From NCBI GenBank assembly GCA_963727535.1, contig CAVSGR010000008.1:340939-404938 (forward strand): DNA of 64,000 bases, read 5' to 3'. The notes beneath the pieces were generated by a model. That model made no database searches. It saw only the letters and a list, made by a program, of their open reading frames with translations, and was not told where the DNA came from. This document shows, piece by piece, positions 17,955 to 27,449 of the stretch. Each line of letters starts with the position of its first letter. Position 1 is the first letter of the stretch. The stretch is from RBG-16-34-14 sp963727535. GTDB taxonomy: Bacteria; Bacteroidota; Ignavibacteria; Ignavibacteriales; Ignavibacteriaceae. Made by a program: the position numbers and the translations under genes.

Positions 17955-20900
17955 TTATCTCTCTCTAATTATTTTTTTTAGTAGTCCTCCACTACCGCGT
18001 GGATGACAACTATAACAAGCATCACTGTTATAAACATATCCCGATACTCCCCTGTGATGACTGTCAGTTTCGGTTTGATTGTGTTCATGGCAATCAATAC
18101 AACTGAATACAGTAAAATCAGCCGGATTGGCATGGCAATCTGAACATTGATTCCATTCATTTCTGTGTCTTCCTGAATATATCGGGAAGTATTGATTATC
18201 ATGATCGAAAGTAGAAGGCTGCCAAACACTTTGAGAATGACACGATTCACAATCTATCGGAAAACCTGCAACCTGATGTGACGGATTATTAGTTGCATTA
18301 TAATCCGATTGATGACATCCATAGCAGGTATTTGGAGTATTATTATAATCTCCATTATGACAACTACTGCAATCTGAGATTGAAGCATGCGCTCCCAAAA
18401 GCTGGTAATAATTATTATGGATTGGGAATTGAGCCGGTTTCCAATTAGCATTTGTCGTATGACAATTCTCACAGGTTGTTGGAAGTGCGAGAGATGTGTG
18501 GCTCGGATTTGTTGTAGAATTATAGTCTGATTGATGGCATCCTGAACAAACAGTAGTTGTTCCTGCAAAACCAGCCGAGTGGCAGCTTGAGCAACTAACA
18601 TTTAAATGCTCTCCTGTAAGAGGAAAATTTGTGGTCTGATGATTAAAATTAACCTGGCTCCAGTCAACAGAATTATGACACATTTCGCAATTAGTCGGGT
18701 AACCTTGCGACGTATGATCAGGTGCTGTGTTATACTTATCCTGATGACATGAAATACAAAGATTATTCAAACCTGAAGTTGCTCCTTTATGGCAGGATGA
18801 ACACTGTATTGAAGCATGTTGACCGGTTAATTCAAACCCGGTTGAAGAATGAACAAATGTTGAAGGAATCCAGGCGTTTGTATTATGACAACTCTCGCAA
18901 CTTGTAGAAATACCTGCTGCTGAATGATTAGGGTTTACTGTAGCAGTATAAGCATTGTTATGACAGGAAACACAAAGATTATTCAGACCGGACGTAGTTC
19001 CCTGGTGACAAGATGAACATTGTAGTGTAGTGTGCTGACCGGTCAATTCAAATCCTGTAGATGAGTGAACAAAAGTTGATGGCGTCCACGCAGTAGTATT
19101 ATGACAACTCACACAAGTTGTAGAAATACCTGCTGTAGAATGATTTGGATTTACTGAACTTTGATAAGCACTGTTATGACATGTCACACATCCAGAGGAG
19201 GTCAAATTATAATTTCCTGAATGACAATTATTACAGTCACTTGCTATCTGAAGATGAGCTCCGGTAAACTCAAAATATTGACTGTGCTGCTGAAAAGATG
19301 CTGACACCCACCCGGCTTCGGTTGTATGACAATCCGTACAATTTGTAGAAATCGATAGCGACTGATGATTTGGATTTGTTGTAGAAGTATAATTTGACTG
19401 GTGGCAATCATAGCAAACAGTTGAAGTTCCCGAATATCCTTGTTGATGACATTGAGCACAAGAGACAGTTGCATGCGCACCTGTTAAAGGAAAATTAGAT
19501 AAACTATGATTAAAAGCTCCTTCACTAGATCCGGTAGGATGACAGGAATAACATGCCTGACTATTATAAGAGTATCCGCTCACCTCTCTATGTTTATTAT
19601 CCGTATCACTCTGGTTATGCTCATGACAATCAATACAGGAGAATACAGAATAGTCGGAAGAATTAGTATGACAATCAGAACAGGTATTCCATTGCCCGTT
19701 ATGCTTTCCTGAATATATTGGAAAGAACTGATTATCATGGTCAAATGTTGAAGGCTTCCATGCACTCTGGCTATGACAAGTTTCACAATCAGTTGAAAAG
19801 CCAGTCGAAGAATGAGGAGGATCGTTAGTGTTATTATAATCAGTTTGATGGCAGCCATAACATGTATTAGGTGTATTTGTATAATTGCCGTTATGGCATG
19901 TATTACAATCAGAAGCAATTGATGCATGTGCTCCAAGCAATTCATAATAATTATTATGAATCGGGAAAGTTGCTGGTTGCCAATTCACCGAAGGAGTATG
20001 GCAGGTCTGGCAATCAGTAGGAATTGCAAGCGTTTTATGATTAGGATTAAAACTTGCATCATAATCTGCCTGATGACAGGAAACACATTCGGGACTTAAA
20101 CCAGACGTTGTACCTTTATGACAAGAAGAACATTCAACTAAAGAATGTTGTCCAATCAATTCAAATCCTGTTGAAGAGTGTGTAAAAGAAGATGGAATCC
20201 ATGCCGTTGTGTTGTGACAACTTTGGCATTCGGTTGAAATTCCAGTTGCTGTATGATTTGGATTTACAGTTGCATTATAATTGTCACGATGACATTCAAC
20301 ACAAGCGGTGGGCGTTCCTACATAGGATTGTGAATGACATTTGTTGCAATCGACATTTTGATGAGCGCCGGTAAGTGGGAACTGTGTATTGTTATGATTA
20401 AAATTAGCGGGTGACCATCCATTTATAGAATGACACAATGTACAATCTGTTGGATAATTATTTACAAGATGATTTGGATCCTGAACCTGTTCGTAATCTT
20501 TTCTGTGGCAGGAATAACATTCAGTCGAAAGTCCTGTAAATTTTCCAGATTGATGACATGAAAAACAATTTTGAATATTATGACCACCGATTAATGGAAA
20601 GAAATCGTGATTAAAATTTTCTGCAGCCCAGGAAAATGAATTAATGTTGTGGCAATCTTGACAATCAGTTGAAAATCCTGCTGCAGCATGATTTGGTGAT
20701 GTTGTTGAGTTGTAATCATTTCGATGACAGCTAATGCAGTCAACAGATAATTGCTCAAAATAAAGATTTTGATAACCACTGTGGCATTGAGCGCAATCAG
20801 CATTTAAGTGAGCGCCTATTAAAGGGAACCTGCTTTCTTCATGGATTTGATTTATGTTAGGAACCAACCACGAAGTTGGTGAATGACATCTCTGGCAATC

Positions 20901-21191
20901 AGGACCAACTGTATTTTGATGGATATCTTTATGACAAGAAATACATTGTTGCGAAGCTTCATTAAATACAAGTGTAGAGTGGCAGGATTTGCAGTCTGTT
21001 GAAAGGTGTTGCCCGACTAAAGTAAAACCCGTAGTCGAATGATCAAATTTTATCTGAGAGAGATTTACTTTCCAATCCACAGGATTATGGCATTCAGAGC
21101 AATCAATTTGAAGAGCGTCTGTATGCGGTGATTGACCAAACGCCAACCCACCAATCATTGCAAGATAAATCAGGAATGACAATCTGCGCAT
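17955..21191 (-). CDS. 43-haem c-type cytochrome
   Basis: 1078 residues with a signal peptide (1-20, ending AFGQ). I count 43 CXXCH haem-binding motifs, one per 25 residues, from CSECH at 31 to CYSCH at 1059. Between them recurs a F-x-H-x4-F-x-L-x-G-x-H pattern whose histidines are the expected distal ligands. The C-terminal part of each half is duplicated: residues about 384-556 and 897-1066 align with an offset of about 513, and 72-residue units repeat in tandem at about 681-825. There is no T9SS sorting tail; the C-terminus is basic (LLKKIIRER). Exported and probably periplasmic or spanning the outer membrane with the barrel encoded next. The start overlaps the 20-haem gene by 22 bases. 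Confidence 0.95.
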   Translation of the reverse strand: MRRLSFLIYLAMIGGLAFGQSPHTDALQIDCSECHNPVDWKVNLSQIKFDHSTTGFTLVGQHLSTDCKSCHSTLVFNEASQQCISCHKDIHQNTVGPDCQRCHSPTSWLVPNINQIHEESRFPLIGAHLNADCAQCHSGYQNLYFEQLSVDCISCHRNDYNSTTSPNHAAAGFSTDCQDCHNINSFSWAAENFNHDFFPLIGGHNIQNCFSCHQSGKFTGLSTECYSCHRKDYEQVQDPNHLVNNYPTDCTLCHSINGWSPANFNHNNTQFPLTGAHQNVDCNKCHSQSYVGTPTACVECHRDNYNATVNPNHTATGISTECQSCHNTTAWIPSSFTHSSTGFELIGQHSLVECSSCHKGTTSGLSPECVSCHQADYDASFNPNHKTLAIPTDCQTCHTPSVNWQPATFPIHNNYYELLGAHASIASDCNTCHNGNYTNTPNTCYGCHQTDYNNTNDPPHSSTGFSTDCETCHSQSAWKPSTFDHDNQFFPIYSGKHNGQWNTCSDCHTNSSDYSVFSCIDCHEHNQSDTDNKHREVSGYSYNSQACYSCHPTGSSEGAFNHSLSNFPLTGAHATVSCAQCHQQGYSGTSTVCYDCHQSNYTSTTNPNHQSLSISTNCTDCHTTEAGWVSASFQQHSQYFEFTGAHLQIASDCNNCHSGNYNLTSSGCVTCHNSAYQSSVNPNHSTAGISTTCVSCHNTTAWTPSTFVHSSTGFELTGQHTTLQCSSCHQGTTSGLNNLCVSCHNNAYTATVNPNHSAAGISTSCESCHNTNAWIPSTFVHSSTGFELTGQHASIQCSSCHKGATSGLNNLCISCHQDKYNTAPDHTSQGYPTNCEMCHNSVDWSQVNFNHQTTNFPLTGEHLNVSCSSCHSAGFAGTTTVCSGCHQSDYNSTTNPSHTSLALPTTCENCHTTNANWKPAQFPIHNNYYQLLGAHASISDCSSCHNGDYNNTPNTCYGCHQSDYNATNNPSHQVAGFPIDCESCHSQSVWQPSTFDHDNQYFPIYSGRHRNEWNQCSDCHANPADFTVFSCIDCHEHNQTETDSHHRGVSGYVYNSDACYSCHPRGSGGLLKKIIRER
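18725..19151 (-). repeat. Tandem 216-bp coding repeats in the 43-haem gene
   Basis: Two near-identical 72-codon units, each beginning at a NPNHS-AGIST segment (codons 681 and 753) and carrying three haem motifs. They are the best conserved of the internal repeats and are an obvious substrate for copy-number change by slippage or recombination. Confidence 0.75.
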
Positions 21192-22759
21192 TTGAAATTC
21201 TCTATTTTATACCTGACAAATGAAGCATTATTTTCATTTACTATTTTATGGCATTGGAAACATTTAAGTTTTGAATGAGCGCCTTCAAGAGAAAACTTAG
21301 ATTTATTATGATCAAACTTGGTTGGTTTCCAATTATCGAAGGTATGGCATCCTTCGCATTCTGAATCATTAAATTGCCCATAATGATAATCGTTATGACA
21401 AGACAGACATTTTGATTCCAAACTTGCAAATTTAAACTCATTTAGAACTTCATTATTTTTTTTGTAATGACAACCTCTGCAGCTAACTTCAATATGTTTG
21501 CCAAGAAGTGGGAAGTTAGTTTTATCATGTTCAAAAGAAATTGTACCCCAGCTTCTCGAACTGTGACAACCGGAACAGTTATTATTACCCATAAACTTTG
21601 AAGAAATTTCTTGCCCATGTACATTGTTATGGCAGTCAATGCATTTCGTTCCAATATTCTTAAAATGCCATGTATCATTTTTGTAATGGCAACCGCCGCA
21701 CGGAACTGCAAGATGACTTCCTGTTAATTCGAATTCCGTTTTGTTATGATCAACAACAGAATAAAGTGTAGGCGTAAAACCATTTTCATTATGACAAGAA
21801 GAACAATCTTTAAGTACTCCTTTTTCAGAAAAATCTCCTTTGTGATAATCCGCATGACAATCGTAACATTTCTCATGCTTTAGTTTGGCACTTATACTTG
21901 TTTTATGGCAATCATTACATTTAACAATTGCATGTTTACCTGCTAAAGGAAAGTTTGTTTTATTATGATCGAATGATGACTGATTTATCTGGTGAAAAGA
22001 ATTTTCATTGTGACAACTTTGACAATTCAAACCAAACTTTCCCTTGTGTACATCTTTATGACACGAAGAGCAACTGCTGAATGAAACTCCTTTAAATTTC
22101 TGAAACTTCTCACCGTTCCTTTCTTCTACCGGATGACACTTAATACATTCTACAACTTTATGTGAACCAACCAACTTAAAATCAGTTTTATCATGATTGA
22201 ACCCAACTACCGGTTTGAACTTTTCGGTATTATGGCAACCGGAACAATTATTTCCTAAAGTACCCTGGTGAAAATCTTTATGACAGGAGATACATTTTTT
22301 TTCTAAACCAAGATAAGTCCCCGATCTTTTTTTGAAATTGTCTTTAGTAATAAATTTTTCAGTATGGCAGGATGAGCATTCCTGCTTTAAATGAGAACCG
22401 GTTAATTCGAACCCGGTTTTGTTATGATTAAATTCTTTTGGATTAAAATTAATTATCCGGAAGTTCTTGCCATGATGTTCACTGTGACAGGACCAGCAAT
22501 CTTTATTTTTTACATCACTGCTTGAATGATAACCACGCTTGAGATTGATTAATTCAACTATCTCTTTATGACAATCGAGACATTTAGAATTATATACCTG
22601 CTTTCCAAGGACATGACATTTAGTACAGTTGCTTAATCCTTCCAGGTTAGAATGCGCTGTAGTAAGATCTCCGGGAGAAATTTGTGGAAGAACACTTCTT
22701 TGAGCTACAAAGAAAATAATTATAAAGAGGGTTTTAAATAAACGCCAGTTAAAGCTCAT
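21170..22759 (-). CDS. 20-haem c-type cytochrome
   Basis: 529 residues with a signal-like N-terminus (residues 1-26, LFKTLFIIIFFVAQ). I count 20 CXXCH motifs, the first CTKCH near 45 and the last CADCH six residues from the end. The spacer pattern FxHNKTxFxLxGxH matches that of the neighbouring 43-haem protein but with a lysine-rich surface rather than Ser/Thr/Asn-rich, pointing to a different place or partner. It is likely a periplasmic carrier between the inner-membrane module encoded upstream and the larger cytochrome downstream. It ends inside the first codons of the 43-haem gene. Confidence 0.94.
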   Translation of the reverse strand: MSFNWRLFKTLFIIIFFVAQRSVLPQISPGDLTTAHSNLEGLSNCTKCHVLGKQVYNSKCLDCHKEIVELINLKRGYHSSSDVKNKDCWSCHSEHHGKNFRIINFNPKEFNHNKTGFELTGSHLKQECSSCHTEKFITKDNFKKRSGTYLGLEKKCISCHKDFHQGTLGNNCSGCHNTEKFKPVVGFNHDKTDFKLVGSHKVVECIKCHPVEERNGEKFQKFKGVSFSSCSSCHKDVHKGKFGLNCQSCHNENSFHQINQSSFDHNKTNFPLAGKHAIVKCNDCHKTSISAKLKHEKCYDCHADYHKGDFSEKGVLKDCSSCHNENGFTPTLYSVVDHNKTEFELTGSHLAVPCGGCHYKNDTWHFKNIGTKCIDCHNNVHGQEISSKFMGNNNCSGCHSSRSWGTISFEHDKTNFPLLGKHIEVSCRGCHYKKNNEVLNEFKFASLESKCLSCHNDYHYGQFNDSECEGCHTFDNWKPTKFDHNKSKFSLEGAHSKLKCFQCHKIVNENNASFVRYKIENFKCADCHS

Positions 22760-22783
22760 TTAAAGGATCTTTAATTAGTAATA

Positions 22784-24109
22784 CTAATTGTGTTTTAAGA
22801 TTGCTTCGCCAAATTTCTTATCAATCTTAATACCAATCTTTTCCAAGAATTTTGTGGGAAGCTCCCCTCCCGCAAAGATATAAACAAGGTCGTTGTCTGT
22901 CTCTTTTTGTTTCTCTTCAACCTGAAGGATAACTGATTTGTCTTTAATTTCTTTAACGTTCGAATTATAGAATATCTTTATCTTTCTATCAATAACTGCT
23001 TCATTCATCTTTTCAAGATTCTTCGGCTTTAATCTTGAAAATTTATCGTTTCTGTAAGATATTGAAACTTCATTGTCTTCCATTAACAAAAGTGCTGACT
23101 CAATTGCAGAATCTCCACCCCCCACAATTAAGATTTTCTGATTATGAATCATTTCCGGTTCGAGCAACCGGTAGGCAACTTTTTCCTTTTCTTCTCCCGG
23201 TATGCCAAGTTTACGTGGAGAACCTCTTCTGCCGATACAAAGTATTACTGAATTCGATTTATATTTTTCCTTATTCGTAACTACCTGGAAATAGTCATTA
23301 ATCTTTTCAATCGATTCAACTTTTTCCTGTTCATTTATACTAATGTTGTTTTTAGCAAGTATGCCTACCCACAAATCGAGCAATTCAGATTTGGAAGTTT
23401 CGGAAAGTTTTAGCTTACCATGCATAGGTAAATTCATCGAAGATGTCATAACAATTTTTGCACGCGGAAAATTAAACACAGTTCCGCCAAGACTATCCTG
23501 TTCAAGAGTAAGAAAACGCATATTATTATTTGCCGCGGTTAATGTAGCAGATATACCTGCAGGTCCGGCTCCAACAATAATAATATCGTAATTAGCTTCC
23601 TTGGAAGACTTCATTTTCTTTTTAAGATTTTCGACAGCTTGCCTTCCCTGTTCTACCGCATTTTTTATTAATCCCATTCCGCCAAGTTCTCCTGCAATAA
23701 ACAATCCGGGAATGTTTGTTTCAAACTCTTGACTAACATGCGGAAGATCAACTCCTCTTTGTTCAGTTCCAATGCAAAGAGTTATCGCCTGCACAGGACA
23801 CGCATGAAAACATGCTCCATGTCCAACACAACGAGATGCATTAATTGTTGTTGCCTTACCATTAACTAATCCAAGAATATCTTTCTCGGGACAAGCAGCT
23901 ACACAAGCTCCGCTGCCTAAACACATATCAGGATCTACAACAGGATGCAATGAGACAGGTTCATGAAATCCAAGTTCTTTCGCTTTCTCTATTTTTGTGC
24001 TGGTTTCCTGGGATTTTTTTCGATGCTTAATGACATAAAAAATTACAACGATAGCTGCAAAACAAATCGCTACTCCATAAAAAACAACTTGTTCTATTAA
24101 GACTTCCAT
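22784..24109 (-). CDS. Membrane-anchored FeS/FAD oxidoreductase
   Basis: 441 residues. One N-terminal membrane helix (about 9-27), then two ferredoxin-like motifs CLGSGACVAACP (63-74) and CVGHGACFHACP (94-105). In both, the second cysteine of the usual CxxCxxCxxxCP is replaced (Ser66, His97). The rest is a thioredoxin-reductase-like flavoprotein: FAD motif IVGAGPAGISA near 178-188 and NAD(P) motif VGGGDSAIES further on; no redox-active CxxC disulfide is seen between them. It probably feeds electrons from NAD(P)H into the membrane at the cytosolic face. It lies 24 bases before the 20-haem cytochrome gene, within the locus. Confidence 0.87.
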   Translation of the reverse strand: MEVLIEQVVFYGVAICFAAIVVIFYVIKHRKKSQETSTKIEKAKELGFHEPVSLHPVVDPDMCLGSGACVAACPEKDILGLVNGKATTINASRCVGHGACFHACPVQAITLCIGTEQRGVDLPHVSQEFETNIPGLFIAGELGGMGLIKNAVEQGRQAVENLKKKMKSSKEANYDIIIVGAGPAGISATLTAANNNMRFLTLEQDSLGGTVFNFPRAKIVMTSSMNLPMHGKLKLSETSKSELLDLWVGILAKNNISINEQEKVESIEKINDYFQVVTNKEKYKSNSVILCIGRRGSPRKLGIPGEEKEKVAYRLLEPEMIHNQKILIVGGGDSAIESALLLMEDNEVSISYRNDKFSRLKPKNLEKMNEAVIDRKIKIFYNSNVKEIKDKSVILQVEEKQKETDNDLVYIFAGGELPTKFLEKIGIKIDKKFGEAILKHN

Positions 24110-24142
24110 AAATGACTGATTAAATTTTGCTAATTATTTGAG

Positions 24143-24727
24143 TTATAATTTTTTTAAGGAGCTTTCTGCAAGTTTGGATGCATTAGAACCGGGATAATTT
24201 TTAACAAGCTTTTCCCATTGTGTTCTTGCTTTTTCCTTATCACCGCTCGAAGCAGCTATAGCTCCCAGGTTATATATGGCTTCAGTGTTATCTGGCTCAT
24301 ATAGAAGAATTTTATTTACTAAATCCTCAGCTTCATTAAAATTCTTCTTATTGAAATAAATATAGGCAAGAGAAAAAAGAACGTCACTACGCTTCGGATT
24401 TACACTTAGAATTTTATTATAGTAAGGAATTGCTTCATCTTGCTGATGCGCTGCGGAAAGAAAATCGGCATACTCTCTCATCTTTAGAGTATCTTTAGGA
24501 TTTTCCTCAACTGCTTTCTTTAGCATTTCAATATGATGTTTTACTTCAGAAGAAACGTTGTCTTTGCCGGGTGGTGCTTGCAGTCCTTTATGAATACTAT
24601 CACTAGGCATCTGATTATTTTGAACATTCTGCGGAATGTTAGAATCATTATTGGAAGTAAAGAAAACGAGGAAAATGATTGCAAGTACTACAACACTGCC
24701 ATAAATATATATTGGTTTTATTTTCAT
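24143..24727 (-). CDS. Membrane-anchored TPR protein of the cytochrome locus
   Basis: 194 residues. One N-terminal membrane helix (about 5-23), a polar linker, then three or so tetratricopeptide repeats (about 65-190) such as AIPYYNKILSVNPKRSDVLF and AIYNLGAIAASSGDKEKART. It has no cysteines for haem. TPR proteins next to cytochrome genes often help assemble the haem proteins (CcmI-like) or scaffold the complex; that reading is inference. It sits between the cytochrome b-like gene (10 bases) and the flavoprotein gene (34 bases). Confidence 0.83.
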   Translation of the reverse strand: MKIKPIYIYGSVVVLAIIFLVFFTSNNDSNIPQNVQNNQMPSDSIHKGLQAPPGKDNVSSEVKHHIEMLKKAVEENPKDTLKMREYADFLSAAHQQDEAIPYYNKILSVNPKRSDVLFSLAYIYFNKKNFNEAEDLVNKILLYEPDNTEAIYNLGAIAASSGDKEKARTQWEKLVKNYPGSNASKLAESSLKKL

Positions 24728-24736
24728 TTTAATCTC

Positions 24737-25612
24737 CTAAAAAATCCACCTGTAGCCAAAAATTATTGTAACTGCTACGTGAATCAACATAATAGCAAAC
24801 ATAGTAATAGCAAAAGGAAGATGCACTATATGCCAGTATTTAAATAATCTCTGCATAGTTCTTAACATTGTTATTCTTCTTGCAAGAATCATTTTTGATC
24901 TGGCTAATTTTAATATCTCTTTAACTTTTAGTCCGGAAATATTAATCTTATGCAACTCTTTTTTTAATTGATTTAAAATAGACCTTACATTAAAAAAATC
25001 CTTAAAGATGAATAAAACACTTTTCCCGAACGTAATGTTTTTTTTATAATCAACACTCGTTAGTTGTTCTATTTTTAACGCGATTTCCTCACCCTTTGAA
25101 AGTTCACGAGATAACCGCTGAGAAATATCGGAACTCATCTCCGAAATTTGTTTCATATCGAGTTCATTACCCTGAATTGTTCGCGGGATCTGAACATAAA
25201 TAAATCGCCCGATTACTCCGCTTAATACTACTGCAACCATACTCCAAAAACTTATAGCAACTATACCGCCAAACTTAAAAGCAGTGTGATACAATACAAG
25301 AATTGGTCCTACAGTACAAAGAAATATGTGAAACTCAAGCCAGTGCTTAAGGTAACCCATCTTAAAGAATCCCCTTACTCTTTTCCTTAGCATGTACAAA
25401 GCAACCCCTAATATCATCATGAGGGAACCCAAAATTCCTATACCATGACCAATGACGCCGCTTGGTTTCAGCATTTCATTATTTGGATTAAAAAAACGTT
25501 CTTCAAGAGGTGTTGTGTAATAATCATACCCATTAATGGTAAGCAGAACTACTGTAGCTATTCCAACTAAGAAAAAAGATCCGACATAAACTCTGTGTAA
25601 ATTTTTTGTCAT
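24737..25612 (-). CDS. Cytochrome b-like integral membrane protein
   Basis: 291 residues with about five membrane helices: roughly 9-27, 52-74, 90-110, 115-138 and 264-287. A long charged helical segment (140-258) lies between helices four and five. Histidines placed within the helices (His56, His90/His95, His109, His264, His278) fit ligation of two b-type haems, as in cytochrome b561/formate dehydrogenase gamma-like subunits. As first gene of the cytochrome locus it is the likely quinone-linked entry or exit point of the membrane. No firm family name can be given from inspection. Confidence 0.7.
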   Translation of the reverse strand: MTKNLHRVYVGSFFLVGIATVVLLTINGYDYYTTPLEERFFNPNNEMLKPSGVIGHGIGILGSLMMILGVALYMLRKRVRGFFKMGYLKHWLEFHIFLCTVGPILVLYHTAFKFGGIVAISFWSMVAVVLSGVIGRFIYVQIPRTIQGNELDMKQISEMSSDISQRLSRELSKGEEIALKIEQLTSVDYKKNITFGKSVLFIFKDFFNVRSILNQLKKELHKINISGLKVKEILKLARSKMILARRITMLRTMQRLFKYWHIVHLPFAITMFAIMLIHVAVTIIFGYRWIF

Positions 25613-25712
25613 ATCAAAAAAGAAATCAAAAAATATTTTTCTGGAAGGAACAAAACCTACTCCCCACCTGTAACAAGTCAGTTGGACTTTTTCTCAACTT
25701 CAGTAAGTAATA

Positions 25713-26015
25713 TTATTCAATTACTTCCGTTAAGGTTGTATATTTTGTTGAGTTGTTCTTTACCATATCACTAAGTTTATTCAATAGAATACCTAACCGT
25801 TCATTTTGATTATCATCAAAATTCTCATAAGCTTCCATAGAACTAAAAGTGTACAACTCTTCAAAATGGTTTTGTTTTCCTTTTACCTCGTATACTGAAT
25901 AGTTTTCCAAACCGTCAGCACTCAGAAGAGTTTTCAATTCCCTTGCCAGAGTAAGGTATTCATCTCTTTTATTTACATCTATTTCATATTGAATAACGAA
26001 AATAACTTTAGACAT
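25713..26015 (-). CDS. ABM-type dimeric alpha-beta barrel protein
   Basis: 100 residues, no signal. It has the ferredoxin-like alpha-beta pattern of the antibiotic biosynthesis monooxygenase (ABM) superfamily: an opening strand IFVIQYEIDVNKRDEYLTLA, a central YSVYEVKGKQNHFEELYTFS, and the helix SMEAYENFDDNQ. Members range from quinol monooxygenases and haem-degrading enzymes to proteins without known activity. It begins 14 bases after dapF and may share its transcript. Function is open. Confidence 0.65.
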   Translation of the reverse strand: MSKVIFVIQYEIDVNKRDEYLTLARELKTLLSADGLENYSVYEVKGKQNHFEELYTFSSMEAYENFDDNQNERLGILLNKLSDMVKNNSTKYTTLTEVIE

Positions 26016-26029
26016 TTAGACTCCAATAA

Positions 26030-26884
26030 TTATGAAAAAACTTTTTCCGAAATTTCCCCAGTAAAAGTAATTTTTGCCGGACCTGTTAGTGCAAGTTCCT
26101 TAATCTTATTTTGATGCAAAGCAAAATCTACAATTAATTCATCTCCACCCTTGGTTATAAGATTTACCGGCGATGGGACCTCATATTTTAAAGAAGCTAT
26201 AACAGCTGAAGCTGCAGCTCCTGTTCCGCAGGCAAGAGTTTCATTCTCAACACCACGTTCATAAGTTCTAATATAAACTTTATTGTTTTTAATCATTATA
26301 AAATTAACGTTGGTTCCGTCCGGCGAAAATTCCTTTAAATATCTTATCTCTTTTCCTATTTCAAAAACAGGGACATCATCAATATTATTCATTACAGTTT
26401 TTTCAATAAAAATATCATTAATATTTATTACTACGTGCGGCGAACCAGTATCTAAAAAACTTACTTTTAATTCCTGATTATAAGCATGAATAACTAATTC
26501 CAACTCAAGATTTTCAATATCATTAAAAAAGAATTTTATTTTGTCGTCGTTAATTATTGTTCCTTTGTATTCTTTACCATTCGATATAAAATTGACATCT
26601 TCGCTTTTTAATCTGCCTGTGATCTTAGCAAATTTTATTGCACATCTTGAACCGTTTCCACATAAAGATCCAGTTGAACCATCTGCATTAAAGTATTCCA
26701 TCAAAAAGTCATATTTTCCATTGTCCGAAATCGTAATAATTCCATCCGCTCCAATTCCATTTCTGCGGTTACATAATTTTCTTATTACTTCAGCATCGAG
26801 CTTTAAAGTGGGATAATTCTTCTTATCAAAAAGAATAAAATCATTACCTGCACCACTCATTTTAGCAAAAGAAATATTTTCCAT
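26030..26884 (-). CDS. dapF: Diaminopimelate epimerase
   Basis: 284 residues, usual length. It interconverts LL- and meso-diaminopimelate for lysine and peptidoglycan synthesis. The two catalytic cysteines are visible in GSLCGNGSRCA and ETLACGTGAAA. The start MSGAGNDFILFD is diagnostic. It is cytosolic. Other lysine-pathway genes are not in the window; the ABM-type gene follows it closely. Confidence 0.96.
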   Translation of the reverse strand: MENISFAKMSGAGNDFILFDKKNYPTLKLDAEVIRKLCNRRNGIGADGIITISDNGKYDFLMEYFNADGSTGSLCGNGSRCAIKFAKITGRLKSEDVNFISNGKEYKGTIINDDKIKFFFNDIENLELELVIHAYNQELKVSFLDTGSPHVVININDIFIEKTVMNNIDDVPVFEIGKEIRYLKEFSPDGTNVNFIMIKNNKVYIRTYERGVENETLACGTGAAASAVIASLKYEVPSPVNLITKGGDELIVDFALHQNKIKELALTGPAKITFTGEISEKVFS

Positions 26885-27047
26885 AACAAGAGTTAATTTA
26901 GCTGAATCTTAAATGCATTGCAATGATATTTCCTTTGAAAGAAAAGGCGGGAAATTAATTTTTTATTAAAAATAGTAAGAAATAGATGTGTTGAATATAA
27001 CCCAATTTGAGAAATGTGACTTGAGAAAAATATCTGAGATTTTCCTT

Positions 27048-27449
27048 TTAAACAGTAACCTCTTTCAACTGAGAAAGAAGTAACTTCTCTCCGGCAAAAC
27101 CATTGTTAACAAACTTCACTTTATTTGATGAAATAATTGCAGTTGATGGAACTGTTTTTATGTTAAGTTTCTTAACAATATTTTCTTCGCTCAATGCATT
27201 AAAAGATATCAAATTAAAATTTTTATAAGATTCTTTCAGCTTTGAAAGTGCAGGGCTTTGCTGGCTAAAACATTGCACACATTGTTCAGTCCAGAAGTAA
27301 AGTATGGTCGGCAAACTATGATTAAGATTAAATCCGGTTATTTCAGGAAGAATATTAATTTCTTTACCTGGTTTACTTATCAAAAATTTTCTGAAAAGAA
27401 AAAATATTCCAGATAGTACTATAGCTAAGAGCAAAAGTCTTTCAAACAT
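27048..27449 (-). CDS. Thioredoxin-fold protein paired with DUF4395
   Basis: 133 residues. An N-terminal membrane helix (about 3-19) is followed by a thioredoxin fold with redox motif CVQC in YFWTEQCVQCFSQ and the cis-proline region KTVPSTAIIS. The domain is probably outside or at the membrane face. Its start overlaps the DUF4395 stop by 8 bases, so the pair is translationally coupled. The DUF4395-thioredoxin pairing also occurs in actinobacteria near sulfur-metabolism genes, which fits the cysteine-dependent leader in front of it here. Confidence 0.87.
   Translation of the reverse strand: MFERLLLLAIVLSGIFFLFRKFLISKPGKEINILPEITGFNLNHSLPTILYFWTEQCVQCFSQQSPALSKLKESYKNFNLISFNALSEENIVKKLNIKTVPSTAIISSNKVKFVNNGFAGEKLLLSQLKEVTV

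Noticed and set aside
17955..22759. Dense short repeats that could be taken for a CRISPR array or satellite DNA
   Set aside because: The repeats are in frame, encode CXXCH haem sites, and spacers are related to one another rather than unique, so they are coding tandem repeats.
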